The position numbers and the translations under genes were made by a program. From Bifidobacterium aemilianum (GTDB lineage Bacteria > Actinomycetota > Actinomycetes > Actinomycetales > Bifidobacteriaceae): a stretch of DNA of 64,000 bases. Where the stretch lies: assembly GCF_003315635.1 (NCBI RefSeq), contig NZ_PDCG01000001.1:62001-126000 (forward strand). The letters are read 5' to 3'. This document shows positions 26,770 through 35,918 of this stretch, piece by piece. The notes below the pieces were generated by a model. The model saw only the letters and a program-made list of their open reading frames with translations, had not been told where the DNA came from and searched no databases. The stretch's first letter is position 1. The number at the start of each line of letters is the position of its first letter.

Positions 26770-28008
26770 TCACTTGACCATCTCGTCCGGTTCCTCGATC
26801 CCGTTGCCGAAGCGGACATCGCGAGCTGCGGCTACACGGGAGGGCAGGCCGTAGATGTCGATGAAGCCGTTGGATGACCCCTGGTCGAAGGAGTCGCCCG
26901 AATCGTAGGTGGCCAGGTTGTAGTCGTAGAGGGAGGAGTCGGACCGGCGGCCGGTCACCACGGCCCTGCCGCCGTGTAGGACCATGCGGATCTGCCCGGA
27001 GACGTACTGCTGGGTGTCCTCAATGAAGGCGTTGAGGGACTTGACGGCCGGCGAGAACCACTGGGCGTCGTAGACCAGCTCGCCCCAGCGCTTGTCGATG
27101 TCGCGCTTGATCCGGTGCTGTTCACGCTCCAGGCAGCAGTTCTCCAACTCCTGGTGGGCGGTGATCAGGGACATGGCGCCGGGTGCCTCGTAGAGCTCAC
27201 GGGACTTGATGCCCACCAGCCGGTCCTCAATTATGTCGATGCGGCCGATGCCTTGGGCCCCGGCCCTGCGGTTCATCTCCTCGATGGCCTGGAGGGGGGT
27301 AACATCGCGGCCGTCGATCTTGACGGGGACGCCCTGCTTGAAGTCGATGACCACCTCGTCCTCGACCGGCGGGAAGGACGGGTCGTCGGTGTAGGTGTAA
27401 CAATCCTTGGTGGGCCCATTCCAGGGATCCTCCAGGAAGCCGGTCTCGATGGCCCGGCCCCAGACGTTCTGGTCAATGGAGTAGGGGCTCTTCTCGGTCT
27501 GGGTGATGGGGAGCTTGTGGTCCTTGGCGAAGGCGATCTCGACATCACGGGTCAGGGAGAGATCGCGGATGGGGCTGATGGCCTTGAGTTCGGGGTCCAT
27601 GGACTGGATGGAGACCTCGAAGCGAACCTGGTCGTTGCCCTTGCCGGTGCAGCCGTGGGAGATGGTGTCGGCACCGAACTGGTGGGCGGCCCGGACCAGG
27701 TGCTTGGAGATCAGGGGCCTGGAGATGGCGGAGACCAGCGGGTAGACACCCTCATAGAGGGCATTGGCCTTGAGGGCCAACATGCAGTATTCACTGGCGA
27801 ACTCCTCGCGGGCGTCGACCACATAGGCCTCTACGGCTCCGCAGGCCAGGGCCCGCTCCTTGATGGTATCCAGGCTCTCGCCGCCCTGGCCGACATCAAG
27901 GGAGACGGCCACAACGTCCTTGCCGGTCCTCTCCTTGAGGTAAGGAATGGCCACCGAGGTGTCCAGTCCGCCGGAATACGCCAGAACAATTCGATTCTTC
28001 TCGCTCAT
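26770..28008 (-). CDS. argG: Argininosuccinate synthase
   Basis: 412 residues; joins citrulline and aspartate using ATP. The N-terminal PP-loop [30 protein letters not shown] near 120 and the YDAQWFSP region are standard. AAAGGG precedes the ATG. It has a 117-nt gap from argR with an ARG-box-like site and AT-rich promoter sequence, so argGH can probably be transcribed apart from the upstream genes. Confidence 0.97.
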   Translation of the reverse strand: MSEKNRIVLAYSGGLDTSVAIPYLKERTGKDVVAVSLDVGQGGESLDTIKERALACGAVEAYVVDAREEFASEYCMLALKANALYEGVYPLVSAISRPLISKHLVRAAHQFGADTISHGCTGKGNDQVRFEVSIQSMDPELKAISPIRDLSLTRDVEIAFAKDHKLPITQTEKSPYSIDQNVWGRAIETGFLEDPWNGPTKDCYTYTDDPSFPPVEDEVVIDFKQGVPVKIDGRDVTPLQAIEEMNRRAGAQGIGRIDIIEDRLVGIKSRELYEAPGAMSLITAHQELENCCLEREQHRIKRDIDKRWGELVYDAQWFSPAVKSLNAFIEDTQQYVSGQIRMVLHGGRAVVTGRRSDSSLYDYNLATYDSGDSFDQGSSNGFIDIYGLPSRVAAARDVRFGNGIEEPDEMVK

Positions 28009-28053
28009 CTCAACCCTTTCATGGAAAGCTGTACCAGTATAATATACAACATA

Positions 28054-28068
28054 CTGAATACTTATGCG
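28054..28068. promoter_or_regulatory. ARG-box-like ArgR site upstream of argG
   Basis: CTGAATACTTATGCG agrees with the TGAATAATTATTCA core at 11 of 14 positions and sits in an AT-rich stretch (TATAATATAC next to it) upstream of argG. Single weak-to-fair site. Confidence 0.5.
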
Positions 28069-28125
28069 TTAAGAAACGCCGCAGTCACTCCGGGCGGCTT
28101 GCCCATAGGCCCGCCGCCAGACCCA

Positions 28126-28743
28126 TCAGGAGGACTGACCCTTGGAGGCTATATCCAGCAACCATTGGGCCCTCACCTGAGCCTGCCCGTCATCAACACA
28201 GATCATCATCACCGTGTCGTCACCCGCTATGGTGCCCAGAATGCCCTCAAGGGGCTGCCGGTCGATCACTGACGCCACATATTGGGCGGCCCCGGCCGGC
28301 GTATGGATGACGACCAGATTACGGGCCGCCGCCGCGGACACCAACAGGCCGGTGAGGACCTTGCCCATCTGCTGCTCTACCCTCTTCGAGGACAGATCCT
28401 CCCCCAGGTCCGATTGGGGGTCGTCAGCCAGCCGGTAGGCGATGCTGCCGTCCTTGAGGCGGGTCTTGACCGCATGGATCTCATCCAGGTCCCGGCTCAG
28501 GGTGGCCTGGGTCACGGCGAAGCCCTCATCGTCCAGCAAGTCGGAAAGCTGGGACTGGGAGCCGATGATGTGGTCCATGAGTATGCGCTCGATGGTACTG
28601 AGCCGGGCCGCCCTGGTTGCCGGACGCTGGAGACTGGGCTGCGATGCCTGCCGATCGGACTTCCGCTCGTGCGATCCTTCAGCGGCCTGCCTGCCTGGGG
28701 CCTGTGGACTCTTGGCCTTCTTGCTGCTATCCATATCTGTCAT
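28126..28743 (-). CDS. argR: Arginine repressor
   Basis: 205 residues. An unusual N-terminal tail of about 40 Lys/Ser/Gln-rich residues, then a winged-helix domain ([28 protein letters not shown]...[12 protein letters not shown]) with the SR recognition helix, and a C-terminal hexamerisation and arginine-binding domain ([13 protein letters not shown] with the paired aspartates). It senses arginine and represses the arg genes, and lies inside the cluster between argF and argG. The ATG at 28743 has no good Shine-Dalgarno; a second ATG three codons later is possible. Confidence 0.95.
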   Translation of the reverse strand: MTDMDSSKKAKSPQAPGRQAAEGSHERKSDRQASQPSLQRPATRAARLSTIERILMDHIIGSQSQLSDLLDDEGFAVTQATLSRDLDEIHAVKTRLKDGSIAYRLADDPQSDLGEDLSSKRVEQQMGKVLTGLLVSAAAARNLVVIHTPAGAAQYVASVIDRQPLEGILGTIAGDDTVMMICVDDGQAQVRAQWLLDIASKGQSS

Positions 28744-28937
28744 TTCTGTAGACGTCGCGTTCCTATCGTTATCATCGTGCGTTCCACCGGCCTGCCGGGC
28801 GGAACCACCACCAGCTTAACCTGTCCTCTTCCACAAGTAACCATCGACAGCCGCCAGCGGTCCGTCCATGTCTGCCCCCTTGTCCAGGCCGGACCTGCTT
28901 GACCGGGCCCGGCTGAATCAGGGCAGGTCAGAGCGAG

Positions 28938-29903
28938 TCAGGCCAGGAGGGTCTGGTCATCGCTTTGCTGTCCAATCAGCCAGGTCAGGAGGGCCTTTTG
29001 GGCATGGAGTCGGTTCTCCGCCTCGTCCCAGACCACGGACTGGGGGCCGTCAATCACCGAGGCCGTGACCTCCTTGCCCCGGTAGGCGGGCAGGCAGTGC
29101 TGGAAGAGGGCGTCGTCCTTGGCCGCGGCCATGACCCGCTCATTGACCTGATAGTCCCAGAAGGGCTTGGAACGAATGGCGTACTCGGCCTCCTCGCCCA
29201 TGGACACCCAGGTGTCCGTGAAGATGCAGTCGGCTCCACTGGCGGCCTCAAGCGGGTCGGTGGTGACCAGGATGGAGCCATCGTTGCGGTCGGCCAGGGC
29301 CTGGGCCTCCTCCACTATGCGGGCGTCAGGCAGGAAGCCTTGGGGTCCGGCCAGGCGCACATGCATGCCTGCCGTGGCCCCACCCATGAGGTAGGAGTTG
29401 GCCATGTTGTTGGCGCTGTCTCCCAGGTAGGCGATGGTCTTACCCGGCAGGGCGTCCACTCCCCCACGGAACTGGGCTATGGTCAGGAAGTCGGCCAGGA
29501 TCTGGCAGGGGTGGAAGAGGTCGGTCAGGGCGTTGACCACGGGCACGCTGGCATTGGCGGCCATGGCCTCGATCCTGTCCTGGCCGAAGGTGCGCCAGAC
29601 GATGGCTGAGGCCATACGGGTCAGGACGCGCGCCGTGTCGTCGACAGGCTCCCCACGGCCCAGCTGTGAGCCGGCCTGGTCGATGACCAGGGGGTAGCCG
29701 CCCAGCTCGGCCACACCTATCGAGAAGCTGGACCGGGTGCGGGTGCTGGGTTTGTCGAAGAGGACGGCCACGGCCTGTGGGCCCGCGAAGGGCGTGTGGT
29801 AGTGCCGGTCCTGGCGGAATTTCATGCCCAATTCCAGGACCTGCCGCTGCTCCTCATGGTTGAGGTCGTCGTCACGGAGAAAATGCCGTAGCTGTCCACT
29901 CAT
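28938..29903 (-). CDS. argF: Ornithine carbamoyltransferase
   Basis: 321 residues; makes citrulline from ornithine and carbamoyl phosphate. Carbamoyl-phosphate loop STRTRSSF near 55, HPCQILADF near 133, ornithine site near 225 and catalytic Cys in HCLPAYRG near 268 are intact. AAGGAG lies upstream. It is separated from argD by 145 nt holding a 9-C run, and from argR by 194 nt. Confidence 0.97.
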   Translation of the reverse strand: MSGQLRHFLRDDDLNHEEQRQVLELGMKFRQDRHYHTPFAGPQAVAVLFDKPSTRTRSSFSIGVAELGGYPLVIDQAGSQLGRGEPVDDTARVLTRMASAIVWRTFGQDRIEAMAANASVPVVNALTDLFHPCQILADFLTIAQFRGGVDALPGKTIAYLGDSANNMANSYLMGGATAGMHVRLAGPQGFLPDARIVEEAQALADRNDGSILVTTDPLEAASGADCIFTDTWVSMGEEAEYAIRSKPFWDYQVNERVMAAAKDDALFQHCLPAYRGKEVTASVIDGPQSVVWDEAENRLHAQKALLTWLIGQQSDDQTLLA

Positions 29904-29931
29904 GTTGGCTCCTTGCCTGGGGCGGCGACCG

Positions 29932-29940
29932 CCCCCCCCC
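29932..29940. repeat. 9-C homopolymer in the argD-argF spacer
   Basis: Nine consecutive C, 29 nt upstream of the argF start. Between genes, so any slippage would not shift a reading frame. Confidence 0.8.
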
Positions 29941-30048
29941 TATGCTGCCCTGGGCAGCTCTGTGTATCTTGATGGTGCACTGTCCGCGAGGAAAATGCAA
30001 TGCTGTGGCCGCTCTTGGCTGGTCGCTTGGGCCAGGGGCCGGCCCGAC

Positions 30049-31341
30049 CTAATCGTCAGGCAAATCGGTCGGCAGGTCAGCCAGGATCGCCAGACCCTGT
30101 TCAATGTCCTGAGCCGTGACGATGAGAGGAGGCGCGAACCTCAAGGCGTCCGGGGCCACCGCGTTGACTATGAGCCCACGGTCCAGGCACCATTCCATGG
30201 CCGCATGGGCGCAGGGATGGGCCAGTTGGACGGCATCCAGGAGGCCGCGGCCCCGGCTGCCGACGAAGAGGCGGTTCCCGCAAGCCTCCAGGCCCTGACG
30301 CAACTGCTGGCCCCGCTCCTCGGCATTGGCCAGCAGGCCCTCGGCCTCAATCGCATCAAGGGTGGCCAAGGCCGCCGCAGCGCCCAAGGGGTTGCCAGCG
30401 AAGGTGGACCCGTGGGAGCCCGGTGTGAAGAGGTCTGACAGCTCCTGGCCGAAGGCGATGATGCCTCCCATGGGGAAGCCACCGGCCACCCCCTTGGCGA
30501 AAGAGACAATGTCCGGCCTCACCCCGCCCGCCAGGTCCTCGCGCTGGAAGGCGAACCATTGGCCGGTGCGGCCGATGCCGGTCTGGACCTCGTCGATGAT
30601 CAGCAGGGCCCGGTGGCGGTCGCACAGGTCCCTGACCTGCCGCACATAGTCGGCCCCCAGGGGCCTGACACCCGCCTCGCCTTGGATGAGCTCCAGGATC
30701 ACAGCGGCCACCGGCCCCCGACGGTCTCCAGCGGCGAAGGCCTGCTCCATGGCTGCCGGGTCGCCGGCCGGTACGAAGTCGACGGCGGGCAGGAGAGGCT
30801 CGAAGGGCTCGCGTATGGCGGGTTTCCAGGTGGCGCTCAGGGCCCCCATGGTCCGGCCATGGAAACCCTGGGTCAGGGCCAGGATTCGCGCCGGCTCGCC
30901 CTCGGTGCCGTCGGCATCCGCCCCGGGTAGGGTCCGACCGTAGAGACGGGCCAGTTTGAGGGCTGCCTCGTTGGCCTCTGCCCCGGAATTGCCGAAGTAG
31001 ACACGGGAGCCCGCCGGCGCACCGGACAGGTGGATGAGCCGGTCAGCCAGTTCGATCTGTGGCCTGCTGGCAAAGTAGTTGCTGGTGTGGGCGAGCCTGG
31101 CCGCCTGCTGGCTCACGGCCTTCACCCAGGCGGGGTGGGCGTAGCCTAGGGAGTTGACGGCTATGCCTGCCAGGAAGTCCATGTATTCCCTGCCGTCCAC
31201 ATCCCAGACGCGCGTGCCCTGACCATGGTCCATGACCCGCAGTGGCTTGCCGAAGACATGCATGTGCACGTCCTGGTAGCGGTCGATCAGCTGTGCGTCC
31301 TGGGGGCCCAAAGATTCCTTGGTAGCTGTCTGCTCAGTCAT
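30049..31341 (-). CDS. argD: Acetylornithine aminotransferase
   Basis: 430 residues, class III PLP aminotransferase converting N-acetylglutamate semialdehyde to N-acetylornithine. The PLP region has [15 protein letters not shown] near 120, FHGRTMGAL near 155, [14 protein letters not shown] near 245 and the Schiff-base Lys in [13 protein letters not shown] near 280. GAGGGGA precedes the ATG, which overlaps argB by 8 nt, so expression is coupled. Confidence 0.96.
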   Translation of the reverse strand: MTEQTATKESLGPQDAQLIDRYQDVHMHVFGKPLRVMDHGQGTRVWDVDGREYMDFLAGIAVNSLGYAHPAWVKAVSQQAARLAHTSNYFASRPQIELADRLIHLSGAPAGSRVYFGNSGAEANEAALKLARLYGRTLPGADADGTEGEPARILALTQGFHGRTMGALSATWKPAIREPFEPLLPAVDFVPAGDPAAMEQAFAAGDRRGPVAAVILELIQGEAGVRPLGADYVRQVRDLCDRHRALLIIDEVQTGIGRTGQWFAFQREDLAGGVRPDIVSFAKGVAGGFPMGGIIAFGQELSDLFTPGSHGSTFAGNPLGAAAALATLDAIEAEGLLANAEERGQQLRQGLEACGNRLFVGSRGRGLLDAVQLAHPCAHAAMEWCLDRGLIVNAVAPDALRFAPPLIVTAQDIEQGLAILADLPTDLPDD

Positions 31342-32269
31342 CGCTTCCCCTCATCTCCAGGCCGTCCTCTGACACGACCATGGTTCCTATGCCCTCGCGG
31401 GTGAATATCTCGTTGAGTATGGAATGGGGCTTGCGGCCGTCGATGATATGGGCCTGGCGCACACCACCATCCAGGGCCCGTACACAGGCCTCCATCTTGG
31501 GCCTCATGCCCGTCTCCAGATCAGGCAGCAGCTGCCGGAGGTTCTCCACACCGATATGGCTGATCAGGGACCCACGGTCCGGCCAGTTGGCATAGAGGCC
31601 GTCCACGTCGGTCAGGATCACCAGCTTGCGAGCGCCCAGGGCCGTGGCCAGGGCAGCGGCGGCCGAGTCAGCGTTGACGTTGAGGACCTGCAGGGCATCG
31701 TCCTCGTCCGGGGCCACGGAGGAGACCACAGGGATGCGTCCGGCCCCTATCAGGTCCTCAACGGCCGAGGCGTCGACGGCCACCACGTCTCCTACCTGGC
31801 CCACGTCGGTCTTCACCCCGTCGATCACGGGCATGCGCTTGCAGGCGGAGAAGAGGCCACCGTCCTCACCGGAGAGTCCCACCGCGTAGGGGCCATGGGC
31901 GTTGATCAGGCCCACCAGCTCCCTGGAGACCTTGCCGGTAAGCACCATACGGACCACGTCCATGGCTTCGGGCGTGGTGACCCTCAGGCCTCCTTTGAAT
32001 TCGGACTTGATGCCCAAAGCCTTGAGCATGGTTGAGATCTGCGGACCGCCCCCATGGACCACGACCGGGTGGATGCCGACCTGGCGTAGGAAGACCATGT
32101 CCTGGGCGAAGCATGCCTGGAGCCGACGGTCCACCATGGCATTGCCGCCGTATTTGATGACGATGCATTGGCCGGCGAATTCCTCCAGCCAGGGCAGGGC
32201 CTCGATGAGGACCTCCGCCTTCCGGGCGTCCGCCAGATCGCTGAGCCCCGGCTGCCGCCTCTTGGGCAT
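31334..32269 (-). CDS. argB: Acetylglutamate kinase
   Basis: About 311 residues; phosphorylates N-acetylglutamate. The amino-acid-kinase glycine loops IKYGGNAM near 41 and VHGGGPQIS near 75 and the nucleotide-site region [11 protein letters not shown] near 215 are present. The ATG at 32269 has GGAGGAG 5 nt upstream; an ATG at 32281, four codons earlier, is also in frame with AGGAAGG at longer spacing. The C-terminal [19 protein letters not shown] resembles arginine-sensitive kinases, but feedback cannot be read from sequence alone. Confidence 0.96.
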   Translation of the reverse strand: MPKRRQPGLSDLADARKAEVLIEALPWLEEFAGQCIVIKYGGNAMVDRRLQACFAQDMVFLRQVGIHPVVVHGGGPQISTMLKALGIKSEFKGGLRVTTPEAMDVVRMVLTGKVSRELVGLINAHGPYAVGLSGEDGGLFSACKRMPVIDGVKTDVGQVGDVVAVDASAVEDLIGAGRIPVVSSVAPDEDDALQVLNVNADSAAAALATALGARKLVILTDVDGLYANWPDRGSLISHIGVENLRQLLPDLETGMRPKMEACVRALDGGVRQAHIIDGRKPHSILNEIFTREGIGTMVVSEDGLEMRGSDD

Positions 32270-32348
32270 GGTCTCCTCCATGACGTATGTCCCTTCCTTT
32301 ATCGCTTGTTTACCATTCCGGCCTGGGTTACCGTGGTTGCCGGACCGT

Positions 32349-33518
32349 TCAGCTCTCGTAGTCGGCGTTGATGTGCACGTAGTCCAGGGTCAGGTCGTCG
32401 GTCCAGATGGTGGCCTGGGATTGGCCGGCACACAGGTCGATGTCGATGCTGACCTGGCGCGGGCCCATGTCGACCTGTGACCGGTCGACCCCTGGCTTGC
32501 CGCCGTCGCAGACCCTGAGCCCGTTGATGTCCACCGTCACCTGCCCGGGGTCGTAGGGGGCCACCGAGGCGGGCACGGTGCCCAGGGAGGAGACCACACG
32601 CCCCCAGTTGGGGTCATTGCCGCTGATGGCGCATTTGAGCAGGTTTGAGGCCGCGACCGCCCGGGCACAGGCCAGGGCCGCCTCCTCGCTGCTGGCCCCG
32701 GTGACGGTAATGGCCACGTCGTGGCTGGAGCCTTCCCCATCGCCGATGATCTGCTGGCTCAGGCACTGACAGGCTTGGGCGACCAGGGCCTTGAACTCGG
32801 CCGGGTCGGGCGTCACACCACTGGCACCAGATGCCAGAAGCAGGACCGTATCGTTGGTGGACATGCAACCGTCCACGTCGATTCGGTTGAAGGTCTTGCC
32901 CACAGCGGCGGTCAGGGCCTCCTGGAGGTCAGCCGAGGTCACCACCGCGTCCGTGGTGATCAGGCAGATCATGGTGGCCAGCTGGGGGGCGATCATGCCG
33001 GAGCCCTTGACCATGCCGCCGACCCGGTAGCCGGTCCCGTCCAGGGTCACGGTCTTGGGCTTGCTGTCGGTGGTCATGATGGCCCATGCCGCGTCGATGC
33101 CGGCCTGGTCGCTCTCGGACACCTGCCCGACGGCCTGACGGGTGCCCTCCAGGACCTTGCCCAGGGGCAGCAGTTCACCTATCAATCCGGTTGAGCACAC
33201 GGCGATGTCCTCGACCTGGCTTCCCAGCAGCCCAGCCAGCTCCTGGGCCGTCCGCTCGGTCTGCCTGTAGCCCTCGGCGCCGGTGCAGGCATTGGCTCCC
33301 CCGGAGTTGATGATGACGGCGTGGGCCTGGCCGTCGGCCAGTATCCGGCGGCTCCATTGGACAGGGGCCGCGCAGAAACGATTGGGGGTGAAGACCCCGG
33401 CGGCGGTTTGGAGGGGACCCTGGTTGACCACCAGGGCCAGGTCCTTCTTGCCCTCCACCGGGGAGATGCCGGCCCGCAGACCGCAGGCCGCGAATCCTTT
33501 GGCATAGGTGACGCTCAT
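32349..33518 (-). CDS. argJ: Glutamate N-acetyltransferase / amino-acid acetyltransferase (ornithine acetyltransferase)
   Basis: 389 residues. It recycles the acetyl group from acetylornithine to glutamate. The proenzyme self-cleaves before the Thr in PQLATMICL (near 184), with KGSGMIAP just upstream; [11 protein letters not shown] and DPNWGRV further on are family marks. Bifunctional activity is possible but not decidable here. It overlaps argC by 4 nt (ATGA), with GGAG upstream. Confidence 0.96.
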   Translation of the reverse strand: MSVTYAKGFAACGLRAGISPVEGKKDLALVVNQGPLQTAAGVFTPNRFCAAPVQWSRRILADGQAHAVIINSGGANACTGAEGYRQTERTAQELAGLLGSQVEDIAVCSTGLIGELLPLGKVLEGTRQAVGQVSESDQAGIDAAWAIMTTDSKPKTVTLDGTGYRVGGMVKGSGMIAPQLATMICLITTDAVVTSADLQEALTAAVGKTFNRIDVDGCMSTNDTVLLLASGASGVTPDPAEFKALVAQACQCLSQQIIGDGEGSSHDVAITVTGASSEEAALACARAVAASNLLKCAISGNDPNWGRVVSSLGTVPASVAPYDPGQVTVDINGLRVCDGGKPGVDRSQVDMGPRQVSIDIDLCAGQSQATIWTDDLTLDYVHINADYES

Positions 33519-34609
33519 GGTGCTACTCCGATCTTGGTCAGGCCAGCCTCCTCGGGCAGGCCCAGGGCGATGTTCATGGATTGGACTGCCTGGCCGGCTG
33601 TTCCTCTACTGAGATTGTCGATGGCGGCGAAGGCCGAGATTCTGCCGGCGGAACGGTCCACCACCACTTGGATGTGGGCTGTATTGGACCCGAGCACGTT
33701 GGCGGTGGCCGGCAGCTGACCCTGGGGCAGCAGGACCATGAACGGCTCATCGGCGTAGGCCTGCTCCCAGGCGGCGCGAATCTCCCCGTCGCTCATGGCC
33801 ATGGCCTGTGCTGTCAGTTTGGCGCTGACCGAGGCCAGGATGCCCCGGGCCATGGGCACCAGCATCGGCGTGAAGGAGATGCTGAAGGCGCAGGCAGCGC
33901 AGGCCTCCTGCCCGCTGGCATGGGCCAGGTTCTGCAGAATCTCAGGAATATGCCGGTGCACCCCGCCCACCGAGTAGGGGGTCGCTGACCCCAGGGCCTC
34001 GGCCGCCAGCAGGTTGGTCCCCTTCAGGGCCTTGCCAGCCCCGGAATAGCCCACAACCAGGTCGGCGACAATGTCCGTGGGCTCCACCAGCCCTTGGGCC
34101 AGGCCCGGCTGCAAGGCCAGGGTGGTGGCCGTGACATTGCAGCCCGGCCCCGCTATGCGCCTAGCCCCCCGCAGATGCTCCCTTTGCTTGCCCGACACTC
34201 CTCCAGGACCAGCCCCCAGCAGCAGTTCCGGCATGCCGTAGGTCCATGAGGGGTAGAAATCACCGGAGTAGAAGCGGCCCCAGGCCTCCTGTTCCTCCAG
34301 GCGGTGGTCGGCGCCCAGGTCGATGACCAGGGCCGTGGGGTCCAAGTCCTGGGCCAGGCGCCCCGATGCCCCGTGGGGCAGGGCCAGGATGATGATGTCA
34401 TGCCCGGCCAGGGTCCGCGCATTGGTCTCCTGAATCTTCAGGTCCGCCAGTTGGGGAATATGCGGCATGTGCTGGCCCAAGCGCTCCCCGACCGACGCAT
34501 GGCCGGTGACCGTAGTCACCTGGCAGTTGGGGTGGTCGGCCAGCAGCCGCAACGCCTCGCCACCGGCATATCCTGTGGCTCCCGCCACCGCTACCGTGTA
34601 TTGCCTCAT
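33515..34609 (-). CDS. argC: N-acetyl-gamma-glutamyl-phosphate reductase
   Basis: 364 residues from ATG 34609 (MRQYTVAVAGATGYAGGE), preceded by GAGGAAAG. NADP loop GATGYAGGE, catalytic Cys in GPGCNVTA near 155, and HRHIPEI near 220. First gene of the C-J-B-D-F-R-G-H cluster; upstream lie two ARG-box-like sites. A longer frame starts at 34636 but contains the ribosome site, so I rejected it. Confidence 0.96.
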   Translation of the reverse strand: MRQYTVAVAGATGYAGGEALRLLADHPNCQVTTVTGHASVGERLGQHMPHIPQLADLKIQETNARTLAGHDIIILALPHGASGRLAQDLDPTALVIDLGADHRLEEQEAWGRFYSGDFYPSWTYGMPELLLGAGPGGVSGKQREHLRGARRIAGPGCNVTATTLALQPGLAQGLVEPTDIVADLVVGYSGAGKALKGTNLLAAEALGSATPYSVGGVHRHIPEILQNLAHASGQEACAACAFSISFTPMLVPMARGILASVSAKLTAQAMAMSDGEIRAAWEQAYADEPFMVLLPQGQLPATANVLGSNTAHIQVVVDRSAGRISAFAAIDNLSRGTAGQAVQSMNIALGLPEEAGLTKIGVAP

Positions 34610-35029
34610 GGGAATCAGCTTTCCTCGGAACCGCATCAGTGATTACATAATATTCATTAAGCCGTATAAATACATTACAGCATGTCGGAAGTGTCCGCAT
34701 ACTGGACACCGGCACGCAGGCCCGGACCGCAGCCCAACCAACACCATCGCCCGACATAGCTGCTGGGCCCCATGGGGTAGTTGGCCACCCCTCCCTGACC
34801 CACACCCCTCCACAGCCTATGAAGCAAGCAGACGGTTGCCATGCATGACCTAGACGTGGCGATTGCCTGACGCTCCGTCCATGCAAGGACCGGCGCTTAA
34901 GGCCCTCAGGCGGGCATCGTGCCCGGCTCAGGCACATAGCCATCAGGCTTGCGTATACCAAAGGACGGATGCTGGTTCCCGCAGGAACACAAACATCCGC
35001 CGCATTACAAAGCAAAAGCACGCACCGTC
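34610..35029. other. Intergenic region upstream of argC
   Basis: 420 nt between argC and the DUF4190 gene. The argC-proximal 75 nt hold the two ARG-box-like sites and AT-rich promoter sequence. A short palindrome CCCCATGGGG is near 34770. The rest contains no convincing gene, RNA or terminator that I can see; open frames there lack ribosome sites and family features. Confidence 0.6.
34643..34677. promoter_or_regulatory. Tandem ARG-box-like ArgR sites upstream of argC
   Basis: TTACATAATATTCATTAA (34643-34660) and CCGTATAAATACATTA (34662-34677), both resembling the 18-bp ArgR half-operator (AATGAATA core on the minus strand) and spaced as adjacent boxes, 34-60 nt upstream of argC. The argR gene lies in the same cluster. 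Confidence 0.65.
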
Positions 35030-35866
35030 TCAGACCGAGGTCGACCCATCCGTGCCACCGCCGCCCAATCCACCGCCGCCGAACATGTCGTCACCGCCTG
35101 GAAGGGACTGGATCATGTCGAGCGGAGAGATTCCCTTGATCATCATCCAGGCCAGGATGGCTGTGACCAGCAGGTTGATGATGACCGCGGCCAGGGCCAG
35201 CCCGTAGCCCTTCATGTGCATCTTCTTGGTCCGCCACATGGATGCCAGGCCCATGAGGGCCGGGAGTATGGGTATGGAGAAGAGGATGGAGAAGACGAAG
35301 GCGATGATGGCGTTGACATCCCAATGGCCGTACCAGGGGTTCTGGTTGGGGTCGTCCAGGTTGATGTTGTTGAGGTCCTGGATATTGGCCAGGCGACGGG
35401 GATCCGGAGCCTGCTGGCCCTGGCCGCCAGGATATTGACCGGTGGCCGCCTGCCCCTGCCACTGACCGTAGCCAGCCTGCTGGTTTCCGGCCGGACCTTG
35501 CGCGGACTGCTGCTGCCCCTGGGCCTGGGCAGGCGATGCATCCGGGGCACCGAAGACGTATGGATTATAGCCGGCCGGCATCTGGTTGGTCATGGCTCCA
35601 TAGTCCAGGGGCTTGACCTGACCATATTCTGGCTGACCACCCTGGGGCTCGGCCAGGTTGTCGGGCTGCGGCTGGGCCGCTGCCCCGTATTGGGGACCCG
35701 ACTGCATGTAGTCCGAGGCCTGGGGCTGGCCCAAGCCCGGCTGCCCCTGGGCAGGAGCAGGAGCTGGGGCGGGGGTACCCTGCCCCGAGGCCGGAGCCGA
35801 AGTCCCCTCTGGCAAGTGACTCTGGAGCCCCTGCGCATCTGACTGAAAGCCCTGCTGGTCGCTCAT
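35030..35866 (-). CDS. DUF4190-type membrane protein with Gln/Pro-rich N-terminus
   Basis: 278 residues from ATG 35866, with AGAGGAAG upstream. Residues 1-175 are disordered and rich in Gln, Gly, Pro and Ala. Two transmembrane helices follow (about 185-255: NAIIAFVFSILFSIPILPAL and YGLALAAVIINLLVTAILAW), the DUF4190 arrangement, then a short Gly/Asp tail. Role unknown; such proteins often sit in the membrane with a cytoplasmic low-complexity arm. It lies 52 nt downstream of pheT, so it may be on the pheST transcript. Confidence 0.8.
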   Translation of the reverse strand: MSDQQGFQSDAQGLQSHLPEGTSAPASGQGTPAPAPAPAQGQPGLGQPQASDYMQSGPQYGAAAQPQPDNLAEPQGGQPEYGQVKPLDYGAMTNQMPAGYNPYVFGAPDASPAQAQGQQQSAQGPAGNQQAGYGQWQGQAATGQYPGGQGQQAPDPRRLANIQDLNNINLDDPNQNPWYGHWDVNAIIAFVFSILFSIPILPALMGLASMWRTKKMHMKGYGLALAAVIINLLVTAILAWMMIKGISPLDMIQSLPGGDDMFGGGGLGGGGTDGSTSV

Positions 35867-35918
35867 GCTTCCTCTTTCCTCGCCTATGTACTGCCCTGAT
35901 TGTAGTGGGTCGGACCGC

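Noticed and set aside
34398..35021. 207-codon minus-strand frame over the argC upstream region
   Set aside because: It overlaps the start of argC in another frame and the ARG boxes; composition is not protein-like.
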